A DNA stretch of 33,723 bases from Blastocatellia bacterium (GTDB taxonomy: Bacteria > Acidobacteriota > Blastocatellia > Pyrinomonadales > Pyrinomonadaceae), in assembly GCA_013697915.1 (NCBI GenBank), contig JACCVY010000138.1, positions 1-33,723 on the forward strand. Reading direction: 5' to 3'. The notes below the pieces were generated by a model that did no database searches, was not told the DNA's origin, and saw only the letters and a program-made list of their open reading frames with translations. The position numbers and the translations under genes are program-made. This document shows, in pieces, positions 1 through 9,058 of the stretch (its first letter is position 1; each line of letters starts with the position of its first letter).

Positions 1-30
1 AATCAGGTGCTTGCAGGGCACCTCCAAAAC

Positions 31-84
31 CCGGATTTTTCCAATTTAGGCTGGTAGCGAAATTGGGGTAGGCTCAAAATCCGG
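31..84. repeat. Nested inverted repeat upstream of the zinc-ribbon ORF
   Basis: CCGGATTTT (31-39) pairs perfectly with AAAATCCGG (76-84). Inside it CCAATTT (41-47) pairs with AAATTGG (60-66). Together they can form one 16-bp stem interrupted by an asymmetric internal loop. A smaller hairpin, AGGTGC/GCACCT, lies at 5-23. No T-tract follows, so a simple intrinsic terminator is not supported. It may be a structured leader of the ORF at 130 or the end of an upstream unit outside the window. Confidence 0.5.
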
Positions 85-129
85 AAGTCTCTACTTATGA
101 GTGGTCCTAAACAGGGGAGGGTTACACGC

Positions 130-378
130 ATGGCCCGCTGCCCCAATTGTCTCACCGAAATCTCGAGCGATGTCTCATCGTGTCCCAAGTGTGGCCACTC
201 ATTCGACGACGCCACGCGCCGGCTCGATTCGCGCGCACGACAAACAACTTCAACCTCATTTGATTCCATCGATGATGCGCTCTTCGTTCCCAGCGCAATG
301 AGTTATTCATCCTGCAACTCTCGTTCGCGATCTTCTCTAACATCAATCTCAAAAGGCGAGACTCTTGTGCGGACATGA
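130..378 (+). pseudogene. Zinc-ribbon protein, probable truncated N-terminus of a Ser/Thr kinase gene
   Basis: An ORF of 82 codons. The start at 130 is chosen because a strong Shine-Dalgarno (AGGGGAGG, 113-120) lies 9 nt upstream; an in-frame ATG at 97 has none. The protein opens with a zinc ribbon, CPNC at residues 4-7 and CPKC at 18-21, then a Ser/Thr-rich linker and the stretch SIDDALFVPSAM. From family memory, some acidobacterial Ser/Thr kinases begin with such a ribbon, a low-complexity linker and a similar DD-x-x-FVPG motif just before the kinase glycine loop. Here no kinase domain follows: the frame runs through about 28 low-complexity residues and stops. I infer a decayed remnant of a third kinase gene beside the two intact ones, but a genuine small zinc-ribbon protein is possible. 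Confidence 0.5.
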
Positions 379-420
379 TCATTTAGAGGATCTTGGATTT
401 AGCAGCGTGATAGGCGGAAA

Positions 421-557
421 GATCGCTCGCGATCGCAAATTTTGAATAGTCAATACGGAGGCTTTGCCTCAAAAATGAAATCGAGGGGGATACGGCTATG
501 CCGCCTGAGTTGACTCCGTCGGCGGTGGCTACGCCCCGCCGTAAAGGAACCCTTTAC
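421..557. repeat. Cluster of short hairpins (REP-like) in the gap before kinase 1
   Basis: Successive small perfect or near-perfect hairpins: GATCGC/GCGATC (421-434), GAGGC-TTT-GCCTC (458-470), CGGC-TAT-GCCG (493-503), a 9-bp stem with one bulged T around loop TAC (520-541), and GTAAAGG-AAC-CCTTTAC (541-557). The middle three share a core of GGC, a 3-nt loop and GCC. The cluster lies between the convergent ends of the zinc-ribbon ORF and kinase 1, so it could be a bidirectional terminator region or a REP-type repeat. No other gene is seen in 379-612. Confidence 0.5.
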
Positions 558-612
558 ATTTTGGGCTGCGTAATGAGAACAGCAGCAGCAAAGAGTAGTC
601 AGCAAACAGCAT

Positions 613-3408
613 TCACGGGGCCAATCTTTGGAGTTCGCCGAACCAGTTCAGGACGATGCGCACCTGGGCGGTAGAGCTGTCTTCTTTCGGCGGACGAGTC
701 ATGAGAAAGCGGCCGCCGTGCGGATCGACGTCGTAAGTTTCGCCGGTGTTGGAGCGAAGGTCATAGACTTCGTTGAACAAAGTCTTCGGAGGGCCTGCGA
801 GAATTTCGGAATTCGGAATTCGGATTGCGGATTTAGGAGCAGAGGCAGAAGCTGGTGTTCGGAGTGATGAGTGATGAGTGATGAGTGATGAGTGCGTCTC
901 TATCGGCACCGCCATCAACTGAGCATTGATCCGGTAATAGAGCTCTCGACCATCGGGAGACCAGCGAGGCTCTTCGCCGCCGCCGGTGGAAATGGGCCAA
1001 CGACCTCCCGAACCAACGATGTCACGAACATAGATTTCCGGTCTGCCACTCTCGTTTGATTGATAAGCCAACCAACGGCCATCGGGTGAAACCGCCGCGG
1101 CATACTCCATAAACTTAGTATTGACGAGCGGCGTTGGTTGCGCACCCGGCTTCAGGGCAACGGTTACGATATTGGAATCGTTGGTTTGTCTCTCAGTATC
1201 GAGCAGAGCTGTTTCGCCATCCGGCAAAATCGCTTTCAAGTAAGCTTGATGCGGAATGGTGACGATGCTCTCGGCTTCATGACTACCGTCTGCCGGCTTT
1301 CGCAGTATGGTGGTTTCATCTTTAGCAGGATCAGTCGAGACGTAGTAAATATCTTTGCCATCAGCCGACCATACTGGAGTCGCATTGGTGGTGGTGAAGG
1401 TCAAGCGCGTAAAAGTTGCGCGCGCAAATTCATAGATCCACACGTCGCCGCTGGGACTTGATCCCTGCAACACCGCGACCCGCGTCCCGTCCGGTGAAAT
1501 TCGCACGTCATTGAACTGGCCGCGCGGTATGTCGACCGGCGTCTGATTGCCGTTCTTGTCTACCCAGGTCAGGCCGCGCAGACCGGAGGTAGTGCTGCCG
1601 GGAACATAGGCAAGCGTTCCGTCGTTGGAAACTGAGAAATGAACGGCACCAGTGGTCTTGTCTCCGGCCACGCCAGTCAGGACTGCCACCGGTTTCCCGC
1701 TAACGGTCAGACGATTGAGATCGAAGCGCACCGCGTAGAGCACGCCGTCGCGGGCAAAGACCAGGTGGCCCGTCGGCACATACCGAGCGACACTCGCGCC
1801 CTGGAGAAGAAGTTTTCGTTCGCCGGTTTCGAGAACCACGGCTTCGATGTTTGCGTTGTCATAGTCATCGGGCTTGTCGAGTGAACCAACAGTAAACAGG
1901 ACCGCTTTGCCACCCGGCAACGCTTGCGGCCATCGATGCGTTCGTTCGTTCTTCGCTTCGTCAACTTTAGTGATTGCGCGTGGCTCACCGCCGTTAGCGG
2001 AAATTTGAAACAGGCCGCCAGTCGCTTCCGGCACATAGATCAACGAGTCGTCAGCCATCCATGACAAACCGCGCGAATCGCCTATCTTCGTGAGTGGAAC
2101 AACGGGACCGTTAAGAGGAACCTTCTTCAAAGAGAAGTCGGCGATGAACGCGAGCGACTGGCCATCGGGTGAAAAAGTAGCATCAGAAGCTCCCTCAGTT
2201 CCCGGAACCACTTTTACTTCGGTGTCATCACGCTTGCGCACGTACAGACGATTAACGCCGTCGCCGTTAGCCAGGAACGCCAACGTCGATCCGTCCGGAG
2301 ATATTGCGACAGCCGGGAGACGTATCAAGCTCAATCCCGTCTTGTTCAATGGCAGAACATCGTAACGAACAATCGGTGAGTTGTTCTTCGGAGCTGGCCG
2401 GAGAATAACAAACAGCGCCAACGCTAACAGGGCCAAGCCAAGCACCGCAGTGCTGGCAATCCAGAAGCGCGAAGAGTGTAGCCACTTTTGCTGGGAACCT
2501 TCGGCGATTGGCGAAATCGGCAGCGTTGTTGTCTGGCCGGAGTTAGTCGCGACGCCGGAGAGTGCCTCGATCGCAAACGCCAGATCGCTCGCCGAATGAA
2601 AACGTTGTTCAGCATTCTTTTCGAGACAGTGATGCACCACGCGTTCGAGCGCGGGGGACACGGTCTTGTTCGTGGTCGATAAATCCGGCGGGTCTTCTTT
2701 GAGAATGGCGCTCATCGTTTCGGGCATTGAGTCACGCTGAAAGGCACGCTTGCCGGAAAGCATCTCATAGAAAACGGCGCCAAAGGAAAAGATGTCGGAG
2801 CGTGCATCGGCATGCTTGCCGCGCAGTTGCTCGGGCGACATGTACCCAACTGTCCCCATCACGGTGCCGGGATCGGTATTGACCTTTCGCGTTGGCACTT
2901 CAGTCTGCGACTCGCTGGCTGAGCTTTCGGCAGTTAGTTTTGCCAGACCGAAATCCAAAATCTTTGCTCGTCCATCGTTAGTGATGAATATGTTGTCGGG
3001 CTTGATGTCGCGATGAACGATTCCTTTCTCATGGGCTGCGGCCAGACCGCGCGCGATCTGTAATGCGAGATCGAGGGACTTGCGTTGCGGCACCGCAGTC
3101 CCATTCATACGCTCGCGCAGCGTCTGACCTTCAAGCAGCTCGGAGACGATGTAAGGCGCGCCGGAGTGAGTGCCGATGTGATAGATGACCAGGATACTAG
3201 GGTGGTTGAGCGCGCCGGCGGCCTGCGCTTCCTGCTCGAAACGACATAGACGGTCCGCGTCCTCTGAGAATGCCGCCGGCAAAACTTTGATCGCGACGTC
3301 GCGGCCAAGTTTGGTGTCGCGCGCGCGATAGACTTCGCCCATGCCGCCTTCGCCAATCTGCGAGACGATTTCGTAAGAGCCGAGCTGTGTGCCTGAAGTT
3401 AGTGTCAT
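613..3408 (-). CDS. Membrane Ser/Thr protein kinase with C-terminal TolB/PD40 beta-propeller (kinase 1)
   Basis: A 931-residue PknB-type kinase predicted to phosphorylate Ser/Thr on unknown targets. The catalytic domain fills residues 13-285: glycine loop GEGGMGEV (19-26), ATP-anchoring Lys41, HRD (132-134), DFG (152-154) and GYMSPE at the activation-segment end. A linker and one membrane helix (about 315-336) follow, then a propeller of repeated SPDG-x-x-(I/L)AF/Y blades (about 345-930), presumably outside the inner membrane as a sensor. The start codon has no recognisable Shine-Dalgarno. Oddity: residues about 838-868 are low-complexity and encoded by two 7-bp tandem-repeat arrays (807-834 and 862-894), looking like an in-frame repeat insertion in one blade. 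Kinase 2 upstream is a diverged paralogue with the same architecture. Family is certain; signal and substrate are unknown. Confidence 0.93.
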   Translation of the reverse strand: MTLTSGTQLGSYEIVSQIGEGGMGEVYRARDTKLGRDVAIKVLPAAFSEDADRLCRFEQEAQAAGALNHPSILVIYHIGTHSGAPYIVSELLEGQTLRERMNGTAVPQRKSLDLALQIARGLAAAHEKGIVHRDIKPDNIFITNDGRAKILDFGLAKLTAESSASESQTEVPTRKVNTDPGTVMGTVGYMSPEQLRGKHADARSDIFSFGAVFYEMLSGKRAFQRDSMPETMSAILKEDPPDLSTTNKTVSPALERVVHHCLEKNAEQRFHSASDLAFAIEALSGVATNSGQTTTLPISPIAEGSQQKWLHSSRFWIASTAVLGLALLALALFVILRPAPKNNSPIVRYDVLPLNKTGLSLIRLPAVAISPDGSTLAFLANGDGVNRLYVRKRDDTEVKVVPGTEGASDATFSPDGQSLAFIADFSLKKVPLNGPVVPLTKIGDSRGLSWMADDSLIYVPEATGGLFQISANGGEPRAITKVDEAKNERTHRWPQALPGGKAVLFTVGSLDKPDDYDNANIEAVVLETGERKLLLQGASVARYVPTGHLVFARDGVLYAVRFDLNRLTVSGKPVAVLTGVAGDKTTGAVHFSVSNDGTLAYVPGSTTSGLRGLTWVDKNGNQTPVDIPRGQFNDVRISPDGTRVAVLQGSSPSGDVWIYEFARATFTRLTFTTTNATPVWSADGKDIYYVSTDPAKDETTILRKPADGSHEAESIVTIPHQAYLKAILPDGETALLDTERQTNDSNIVTVALKPGAQPTPLVNTKFMEYAAAVSPDGRWLAYQSNESGRPEIYVRDIVGSGGRWPISTGGGEEPRWSPDGRELYYRINAQLMAVPIETHSSLITHHSSLRTPASASAPKSAIRIPNSEILAGPPKTLFNEVYDLRSNTGETYDVDPHGGRFLMTRPPKEDSSTAQVRIVLNWFGELQRLAP
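807..834. repeat. Heptamer array, unit CGGAATT (inside kinase 1)
   Basis: Four in-phase 7-bp units: CGGAATT, CGGAATT, CGGATTG, CGGATTT. It lies within the coding sequence of kinase 1 and encodes the residues around IRIPNSEI on the minus strand. Confidence 0.85.
862..894. repeat. Heptamer array, unit GAGTGAT (inside kinase 1)
   Basis: Four perfect tandem copies of GAGTGAT (862-889) plus a partial fifth. Read on the minus strand, three units make 21 bp, hence a 7-residue repeat (ITHHSSL-like) in the kinase propeller. It is the most regular array in the window, so probably the youngest or most slippage-prone. Confidence 0.9.
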
Positions 3409-3474
3409 TTAAGGAGACTTGGCTGCCGGGTTGAAGACTGTGGATTTCTCGCGGCGGGATTCTATATGAGTGAA

Positions 3475-3537
3475 GGGCAAAGGGCTAAGCGCAGAGGGCA
3501 AAGGCCGAAGACTGAGTACCGAGTGATGCGTGATGCG
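3475..3537. repeat. Degenerate heptamer array (GGGCAAA and TGATGCG types)
   Basis: Nine consecutive 7-bp units in one phase, beginning GGGCAAA, GGGCTAA, GCGCAGA, GGGCAAA and ending with two TGATGCG copies. It fills the space between kinase 1 (start 3408) and the GC-rich hairpin element at 3547. Confidence 0.7.
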
Positions 3538-3546
3538 AGCATATCC

Positions 3547-3634
3547 CCCTCTCCCTTTGGGAGAGGGAAGGGAGGGTTTTATACGCTCGGCTAAAACCCT
3601 TCCCATCTTTCCCCTTCCCAAAGGGAAGGGGATG
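3547..3634. repeat. GC-rich double-hairpin repeat, copy 1
   Basis: Hairpin CCCTCTCCC-TTT-GGGAGAGGG (3547-3567), then a stem GGGTTTTA/TAAAACCC (3574-3599), then hairpin CCCCTTCCC-AAA-GGGAAGGGG (3611-3631). A diverged copy in the same orientation lies at 6685-6763. Each copy sits just past the 3' end of a minus-strand gene (kinase 2 here, the small membrane protein there), so a terminator-like or REP-like role is plausible. Confidence 0.75.
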
Positions 3635-3678
3635 AAAAGATATCTCGCGATTCAACTCCCTCGCGGGAATAACTACTA

Positions 3679-6507
3679 CTACTTCACCTCGCTAATCAGC
3701 ACTGCATCGCGGGTGTGGCTGCCGCGGGCGAATGCAAGCTGGTGTCCATCGCGAGAGTAGGCAAAGTTATAGATCAGATCGGATTTGAAGTCGGTGATTT
3801 GCTTCGCTGTACTACCGTCCAGCGGCTGACTCCAAAGGTTCGACACACCGCCGAGCGTATTGATGTAGACAATCGCATGCCCATCGGGTGACCAGTGAAA
3901 GCCACGGTAGAAGAGGCTTTCATAAGCACTGGACTGACTCGTCACCGGCAAGTCAAACGTACGTACCGCAGCGCCGCTGCCGAATTCGATAACGGCGATC
4001 TTCGGACGGTTGGTCTGTTCGTCATCCAAAAAGTATGCAAGCAGTTTTCCATCGGGCGAAACCTGGGGATAACGCAGGTTGCCCCTGGCCACTATTTCCG
4101 TTTCAGTCCCGCCAGCGACCGAGAGTCTGCGAATGCCACCGGTAAACGGACTGTAAAGCAACCATTTTCCGTCCGGCGAAATTGAATGCGTCGCCACCCC
4201 GCCAACGCCCCGGGTCAACTGCTGCACTTCGCCGCCATCTAGACCGAGGCGAAAGGCCTGCAGGTTTATCATGCGACTGGAATTGAAGATGATAAAGCGG
4301 CCGTCAGGGGAAACTTCGGGCGCAAAATCATCCGCACTTCCGTCGGTCAACACCTTTGGATTGCTGCCGTCGGCGCCCACGATCCAAACGCTCGCTTTAA
4401 CGTTCACATTAGAGTCAAAGACCACTCTTCCGTCAGGAGTCCAGGCCAGGTTGTAGTGTCCCTCCTCCACATTCTTACTCGATGTGGCCGCGCGGGCGCG
4501 GCTTGCATCACCCTCGGGAGCTATCCAAATATTTGATCCGGGATCACCTTGCACGGATACAAGTGCATTCGAGTCGGCGGTCACGGCCAAACTGTAAAAG
4601 CCATACGAAGAGAGATCGTTTGTAACGCGACGAAATTCCCCTTGCGGGTACGATTGCTGCCAGATTTGCAACGCGCCCAGCACTTGCTCGCGCGCTGTGA
4701 ATACCAGCCCGCGACCATCGCTGAACCAGGCCACGCGTCCCACATAATCCCAGCGTCGCGAGGTGAGCGGACTAAGCTTGCCATCGGCAATCGAGATGAC
4801 TGCGGGGACCATATCGTTATCGCCGTAACCTATTGCCAGCATCGTGCCGTCGGGCGACCACGCCGGACCAGAGCCACTCAACCAGGCCGGCTCAGCGACC
4901 GTAATCAAATGCCGTTCGTTCGAGCCATCGGCGTTGGCCAGGAATAACTCGTCTTCCGGTTTCGTCATGTGAAAACGTCCGAAGGCGATCTGCTTGCCGT
5001 CAGGAGAGAGTGAGATTGGTTGCGAAACATTTGTCAGGATCTTTTTCGACGTGCCGCCTAACACCGGCACCTGATAGAGCGCGCCGCGAGGGTTTTGCTC
5101 ATCCAGACGCGTGTAGTAAACGTAGCTGCCGTCATTGGAAAACATGCTCGCATTCAACGCCAGGGCTTCGGCGGCAGGGACGATCGGCACGCGACTACCA
5201 GTCGCGAGATGTTTGGTCCACAGACTGCGCCGGCCGCTTTCCTCGAGCGAGTAAGCGATGTATTTCCCATCGGGCGAAACGGTAACACTTTCAACGTCGC
5301 CTTCCGCGGTCAGCCTCGTCAGCTTCACACTCTGGAACCGGACCAGCCCTTGTCCCTGAATTGCGTAGCGATAAACTACGTAAGCGATACCGCTGGCGAC
5401 AATAATCAACAACGCGAGCAAAGCGGCAGTCTTATGGCGTTTGATTTCGTTGACGACGTATTCGGCACTCGATGCGTGCGTTGAGAGAGACTCAGACGGC
5501 GCGCTGGTGGTCGCGCTTTGGTGAATCGACGCGCGGGCCAATTCGCCGGCTTCGCTTTTGGCAGGTGGCGTCTGGGTGATATCGAAGTCGGGGCTGGCGA
5601 TATCAGCGCTTGCAGGCATGTCTCGGCGAACTTCCTTTAACTCAATCGCCACGTCCTTGATTGTCTGGTAACGCTCGTCCGGATCTTTCGCTAAACAGCG
5701 GCGCACGATTCTTTGCAGGTCTACAGGTGCAGCGAGGTTGTAATTGCTAATCGGCGCCACGGGCTCACGGATGATCTTGTTCAACGTGTCGATCGTATCG
5801 GCGCCGGCAAATGCTTTGTGCCTGGTGATGGCTTCAAAGAGGATGCAGCCAAACGAAAAAATGTCCGAACGATGATCGATCTCTTTGGTTTTGCCTTGCG
5901 CCTGTTCGGGAGACATGTAGCCGGCGGTGCCGAGAATCATTCCCGGCTTGGAATGCTGCGGCAGGATCGCAGTCGCGACGCTGTCTATTCCCTGGCCGGA
6001 TGGCGTCGACGATTGCTGCGGCTCGACCAGCTTTGCTAAACCGAAATCCAGAATCTTTGCATAACCGTCATGCGTGATCATGATGTTGTCGGGCTTCAAA
6101 TCACGATGCACAATTCCGGCCGCGTGCGCCTTTGCCAGTCCTTCAGCAACGTGCTGCAAAGCCCTGAGTAATTTTTTCAGCTCGGTGCGTTCTTCGTGAA
6201 TCTTCTCGCGCAGAGTGACACCCTCGATTAACTCCATAGTGATGAAGTGAGTACCCCCGTGTTCGCTGATTTCAAAAATCTGGGCGATGTTGGGATGGCT
6301 GAGGGCGGCGGCAGACTTGGCTTCGCGAACAAAGCGTGCCATGCGATCGCGTTGAGCGGCCACTTCCGCCGGCAGGATCTTCAACGCAACTCTGCGTTCG
6401 AGTTTCTCGTCTTGCGCCAGGTACACCTCGCCCATGCCGCCCACGCCGAGCTGCGAAAGGATTTCATAACGACCGAGCTTGGTGCCTGGTGAAAGGGCGG
6501 AAGTCAT
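3679..6507 (-). CDS. Membrane Ser/Thr protein kinase with C-terminal TolB/PD40 beta-propeller (kinase 2)
   Basis: A 942-residue paralogue of the kinase at 613-3408. The kinase domain spans residues 14-292: glycine loop GVGGMGEV (21-28), Lys43, HRD (134-136), DFG (154-156) and GYMSPE (196-201). A Ser/Thr/Pro-rich linker (about 293-355) may carry autophosphorylation sites. One membrane helix follows (about 360-380), then six or more propeller repeats with VSPDGK-type turns to the C-terminus. All catalytic residues are present, so it should be active. It is separated from kinase 1 by 270 bp of repeats, so separate transcription is likely. Both ends of the gene are bordered by copies of one hairpin element (3547-3634 and 6685-6763). 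Signal and substrate are unknown. Confidence 0.94.
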   Translation of the reverse strand: MTSALSPGTKLGRYEILSQLGVGGMGEVYLAQDEKLERRVALKILPAEVAAQRDRMARFVREAKSAAALSHPNIAQIFEISEHGGTHFITMELIEGVTLREKIHEERTELKKLLRALQHVAEGLAKAHAAGIVHRDLKPDNIMITHDGYAKILDFGLAKLVEPQQSSTPSGQGIDSVATAILPQHSKPGMILGTAGYMSPEQAQGKTKEIDHRSDIFSFGCILFEAITRHKAFAGADTIDTLNKIIREPVAPISNYNLAAPVDLQRIVRRCLAKDPDERYQTIKDVAIELKEVRRDMPASADIASPDFDITQTPPAKSEAGELARASIHQSATTSAPSESLSTHASSAEYVVNEIKRHKTAALLALLIIVASGIAYVVYRYAIQGQGLVRFQSVKLTRLTAEGDVESVTVSPDGKYIAYSLEESGRRSLWTKHLATGSRVPIVPAAEALALNASMFSNDGSYVYYTRLDEQNPRGALYQVPVLGGTSKKILTNVSQPISLSPDGKQIAFGRFHMTKPEDELFLANADGSNERHLITVAEPAWLSGSGPAWSPDGTMLAIGYGDNDMVPAVISIADGKLSPLTSRRWDYVGRVAWFSDGRGLVFTAREQVLGALQIWQQSYPQGEFRRVTNDLSSYGFYSLAVTADSNALVSVQGDPGSNIWIAPEGDASRARAATSSKNVEEGHYNLAWTPDGRVVFDSNVNVKASVWIVGADGSNPKVLTDGSADDFAPEVSPDGRFIIFNSSRMINLQAFRLGLDGGEVQQLTRGVGGVATHSISPDGKWLLYSPFTGGIRRLSVAGGTETEIVARGNLRYPQVSPDGKLLAYFLDDEQTNRPKIAVIEFGSGAAVRTFDLPVTSQSSAYESLFYRGFHWSPDGHAIVYINTLGGVSNLWSQPLDGSTAKQITDFKSDLIYNFAYSRDGHQLAFARGSHTRDAVLISEVK

Positions 6508-6684
6508 AGGGGAACGGGTTGCAAGTCGAAGATTGAAGCTATTACAGCGGCGGCATTCTACTACGAGTTCGGGAGAAAAGTGCGCGGGTCGCCGTTCGGT
6601 TGCTGAAACGAGAACAGCAACGCCAGCATTAGCAGAATTTTCATGTGCGCAGGTTACGCAAGATTGTTCAAGGATGACAAGAGG

Positions 6685-6763
6685 CGGGAGAGGAAGGGAG
6701 AGAGGGCTTTAAGCTCGCCTAAGACCCTTCCCCTCGTTCCCCTTCCCAAAGGGAAGGAGATGA
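6685..6763. repeat. GC-rich double-hairpin repeat, copy 2
   Basis: Aligns along nearly its whole length with 3559-3634. It ends with the hairpin CCCCTTCCC-AAA-GGGAAGGAG (6739-6759), but the first hairpin has lost its left arm. It lies in the gap between kinase 2 and the small membrane protein gene (stop at 6772). The rest of the gap (6508-6684) shows no gene. Confidence 0.7.
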
Positions 6764-6771
6764 TAAGAACA

Positions 6772-7026
6772 TCACAGCCAATTCAGGCTCTTCAAAAGCT
6801 GCACGATGATGGCGATAGTGTTGATTAGAGTTGCGAGCGCGATGATCTTCGTCCAACGATTGTAAGCATTGGTGTTGCGTTCCTGGCTGCGCCAGAACAT
6901 TTCCTTGCGATAGTTAGCCGGCGTCCATTGCGCGTTCTCGATGCTGTTGCGATAGGCGGCTAGCAGCTCTTCGTCACTCAGATCAACTAGTGATTTCTTT
7001 TCAGGATTGCGGTTTTTCCTACGCAT
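6772..7026 (-). CDS. Small single-pass membrane protein of unknown function
   Basis: An 84-residue protein with a basic N-terminus (RRKNRNPEKK), a short acidic amphipathic part (about 12-30) and one hydrophobic segment near the C-terminus (about 62-82), so probably C-tail anchored. A good Shine-Dalgarno (GAGAGGA, about 7-8 nt before the ATG) supports it as real, which is notable because most neighbours lack one. I do not recognise the family. It lies between kinase 2 and the ABC exporter pair, on the same strand, with repeats on both sides. Confidence 0.7.
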   Translation of the reverse strand: MRRKNRNPEKKSLVDLSDEELLAAYRNSIENAQWTPANYRKEMFWRSQERNTNAYNRWTKIIALATLINTIAIIVQLLKSLNWL

Positions 7027-7080
7027 GAATTATTCCTCTCGATTGATAGTGGTCCATAAAAGTTTACGATATTAATTACC

Positions 7081-7160
7081 ACAGAGGACACAGAGGCGTG
7101 TGGGATAGACATGCTTGTCTGTTCCCTTACCGGCATTGGACAGGCAGGAATGCCCGCCTT
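7081..7160. repeat. Short repeat and small hairpins after the ABC exporter gene
   Basis: Two near-copies of CACAGAGGA around 7081-7096. Then a hairpin with arms AGACA (7107-7111) and TGTCT (7116-7120), inside outer GGGA/TCCC arms, and a second weak hairpin GGCA-GGAA-TGCC (7143-7154). It directly follows the 3' end of the minus-strand gene ending at 7165, so it may be its terminator region. Only weak structures are visible. Confidence 0.35.
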
Positions 7161-7164
7161 TTAG

Positions 7165-9039
7165 CTATTCACTAAACTGCATGTGACTGGCGGGACGAAT
7201 ACTCGATTCGTCTCCCTCCGGCAACGAACGAGTTTCATTGCGCGAGCCGTCGGCGTACTGCAATTTGTAGAGGCGCCAGTAGAGCCCGCGAATCCCGAGC
7301 AACTCCTGATGCGTGCCTTGCTCGCGAATCTCGCCGTGGTGCAGCACGATGATCTGATCGGCGCGCTGAATAGTCGAAAGTCGATGGGCCACCACGATCG
7401 AAGTGCGATTGCGCATTACGCGTTCAATGGCCTGTTGAATCAACTGCTCAGTTTCTGTGTCGATGGAACTCGTCGCTTCGTCAAGGATCAATATTGCCGG
7501 ATCAAACGCCAGCGCGCGCGCAAACGAAATCAATTGCTTCTGGCCTACCGAGAGTCCGGCGCCGCGCTCTTTCACTTCCGCTTCGTAACCGTTTTTCAGG
7601 CGCATGATGAAAGGCTCAGCCCGCACCTCGCCTGCGGCCCAGCGTACACGCTCGTCCGAAATATCTTTGCGGCCAAGGCGGATGTTGCCGGCAACCGTGC
7701 CGCTGAAGAGGAAAATGTCCTGCAAAACTACGGCAAAGTTCTCTCGCAGCGATTTCAGATCCCATTCGCGCAGGTCGACGCCGTCAAGCAAAATTCGGCC
7801 GCGCTGCACATCGTAAAAACGCATCAGCAGATTTGTGATAGTCGTCTTGCCGGAACCGGTATGGCCCACCAGCGCGATAGATTGTCCGGGTTCCACTTTG
7901 AATGAAACGTCTTTCAGCACCCAATCGTCGTCTTTGTAAGCGAACCACACATTTTCAAATTCAATGTGGCCTGTGACGCGCCCCGATTTTACAGGTTGCG
8001 CGGGTGAGGTAATGGCGATGGGCAAATCCAGAGTGCGAAAAATTCGATGCGAAGCAACTACCGCGGCTTGAAGCACGTTGTACTTATCCGAGATATCGCG
8101 GATCGGCTGAAAGAGAAAACTCGAATACTGGATGAAAGCTACCAACGCGCCCAGCGTCAGCACGGTATGCGCCGGCGTGTTGCTCATCACGCGATAGCCG
8201 CCGTACCAGATAATTAAGGCGATGCCGACGGCGCCGATAAAGTCGACGAGTGGGAAAAAGACAGCGTAGTAAAAAATCGTATCGATATTGGCGGTGCGAT
8301 AGTCGGCGTTAATCTCCTGGAACTTGAGCAGCGACTTTCTTTCCGCATTGAAAATCTGCACCGTCTGCGCGCCCGCAAAGTGCTCTTGCAGAAATGCGTT
8401 GATGCGGGCAATGCGAGTGCGCACCATGTCGTAACCTTTGCGAGCGCCTTTGCGAAACCAGGTAGTCGCGGCCCACAACATGGGCACAGTCAACAAAGTC
8501 ACCAGCGTCAGGCGCACGTCCATCCAAAGCATTACGCCAATGATAGCGACGATCATTACCAGATCGCCGAGCAGATCAGTGATGCCCGCGGTAAACAATT
8601 CGTTAAGCGAGTCCACATCACTGGTTAGTCGCGTCATGATGCGGCCGACCGGATTGCGATCGTAGTAGGCGACTTCCTGATGCTGCAGCTTGTCGTAAAG
8701 CTCGCGCCGCATATCAAACATCACGTACTGGCCTACCGTGTTGAGCATGACAGACTGAAAATATGAGAAGACCAGCCGCAGCAATTGGACCCCAGCGTAA
8801 AGGCCCACCAGTAACCTTAGTCCCGCGTACTTGCCGGGCAGGATGTACCAGTCGATCGCGTATTGAGTGAACTTTGGCTGCAGAATTCCCAGCAGATTCA
8901 GCATGAAGGTAAGCAACAGCGCAACGCTCAGCGGCCGAATGTATGGACGCAGGTAACGCAGCAGCCGGCGCGCGACCTGAAAATCGTACGTCTTGCCGAT
9001 GGCTTCTTCTTCGTGAAATTGTTTGGCTACGGTTGACAT
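7165..9039 (-). CDS. ABC exporter half-transporter, catalytic-Glu subunit of a predicted heterodimer
   Basis: About 624 residues. Six membrane helices lie in the N-terminal half (type I exporter fold, MsbA/BmrCD/TM287-288 class), followed by a nucleotide-binding domain with Walker [10 protein letters not shown], signature LSVGQ (not the usual LSGGQ) and Walker B ILILDEAT with the catalytic Glu. The start at 9039 (MSTVAKQF) is chosen because upstream in-frame starts run into the coding region of the partner gene; no Shine-Dalgarno is seen. The gap to the partner (stop at 9059) is 19 nt, so the two are co-transcribed with this gene second. Its weakened signature matches the partner's weakened Walker B, as in heterodimeric exporters with one degenerate site. 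Substrate cannot be deduced: drugs, lipids or peptides are all possible. Confidence 0.93.
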   Translation of the reverse strand: MSTVAKQFHEEEAIGKTYDFQVARRLLRYLRPYIRPLSVALLLTFMLNLLGILQPKFTQYAIDWYILPGKYAGLRLLVGLYAGVQLLRLVFSYFQSVMLNTVGQYVMFDMRRELYDKLQHQEVAYYDRNPVGRIMTRLTSDVDSLNELFTAGITDLLGDLVMIVAIIGVMLWMDVRLTLVTLLTVPMLWAATTWFRKGARKGYDMVRTRIARINAFLQEHFAGAQTVQIFNAERKSLLKFQEINADYRTANIDTIFYYAVFFPLVDFIGAVGIALIIWYGGYRVMSNTPAHTVLTLGALVAFIQYSSFLFQPIRDISDKYNVLQAAVVASHRIFRTLDLPIAITSPAQPVKSGRVTGHIEFENVWFAYKDDDWVLKDVSFKVEPGQSIALVGHTGSGKTTITNLLMRFYDVQRGRILLDGVDLREWDLKSLRENFAVVLQDIFLFSGTVAGNIRLGRKDISDERVRWAAGEVRAEPFIMRLKNGYEAEVKERGAGLSVGQKQLISFARALAFDPAILILDEATSSIDTETEQLIQQAIERVMRNRTSIVVAHRLSTIQRADQIIVLHHGEIREQGTHQELLGIRGLYWRLYKLQYADGSRNETRSLPEGDESSIRPASHMQFSE

Positions 9040-9058
9040 AGTTACGTTGACATCGTCA

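Noticed and set aside
429-436. HIP1-like octamer GCGATCGC, suggesting a cyanobacterial origin
   Set aside because: Only isolated copies occur, as expected by chance at this GC content, and gene content does not look cyanobacterial.
7183-7905. Plus-strand ORF of 240 codons
   Set aside because: Exact antisense of the ABC exporter nucleotide-binding domain; composition is unlike a protein and no motif is recognised.
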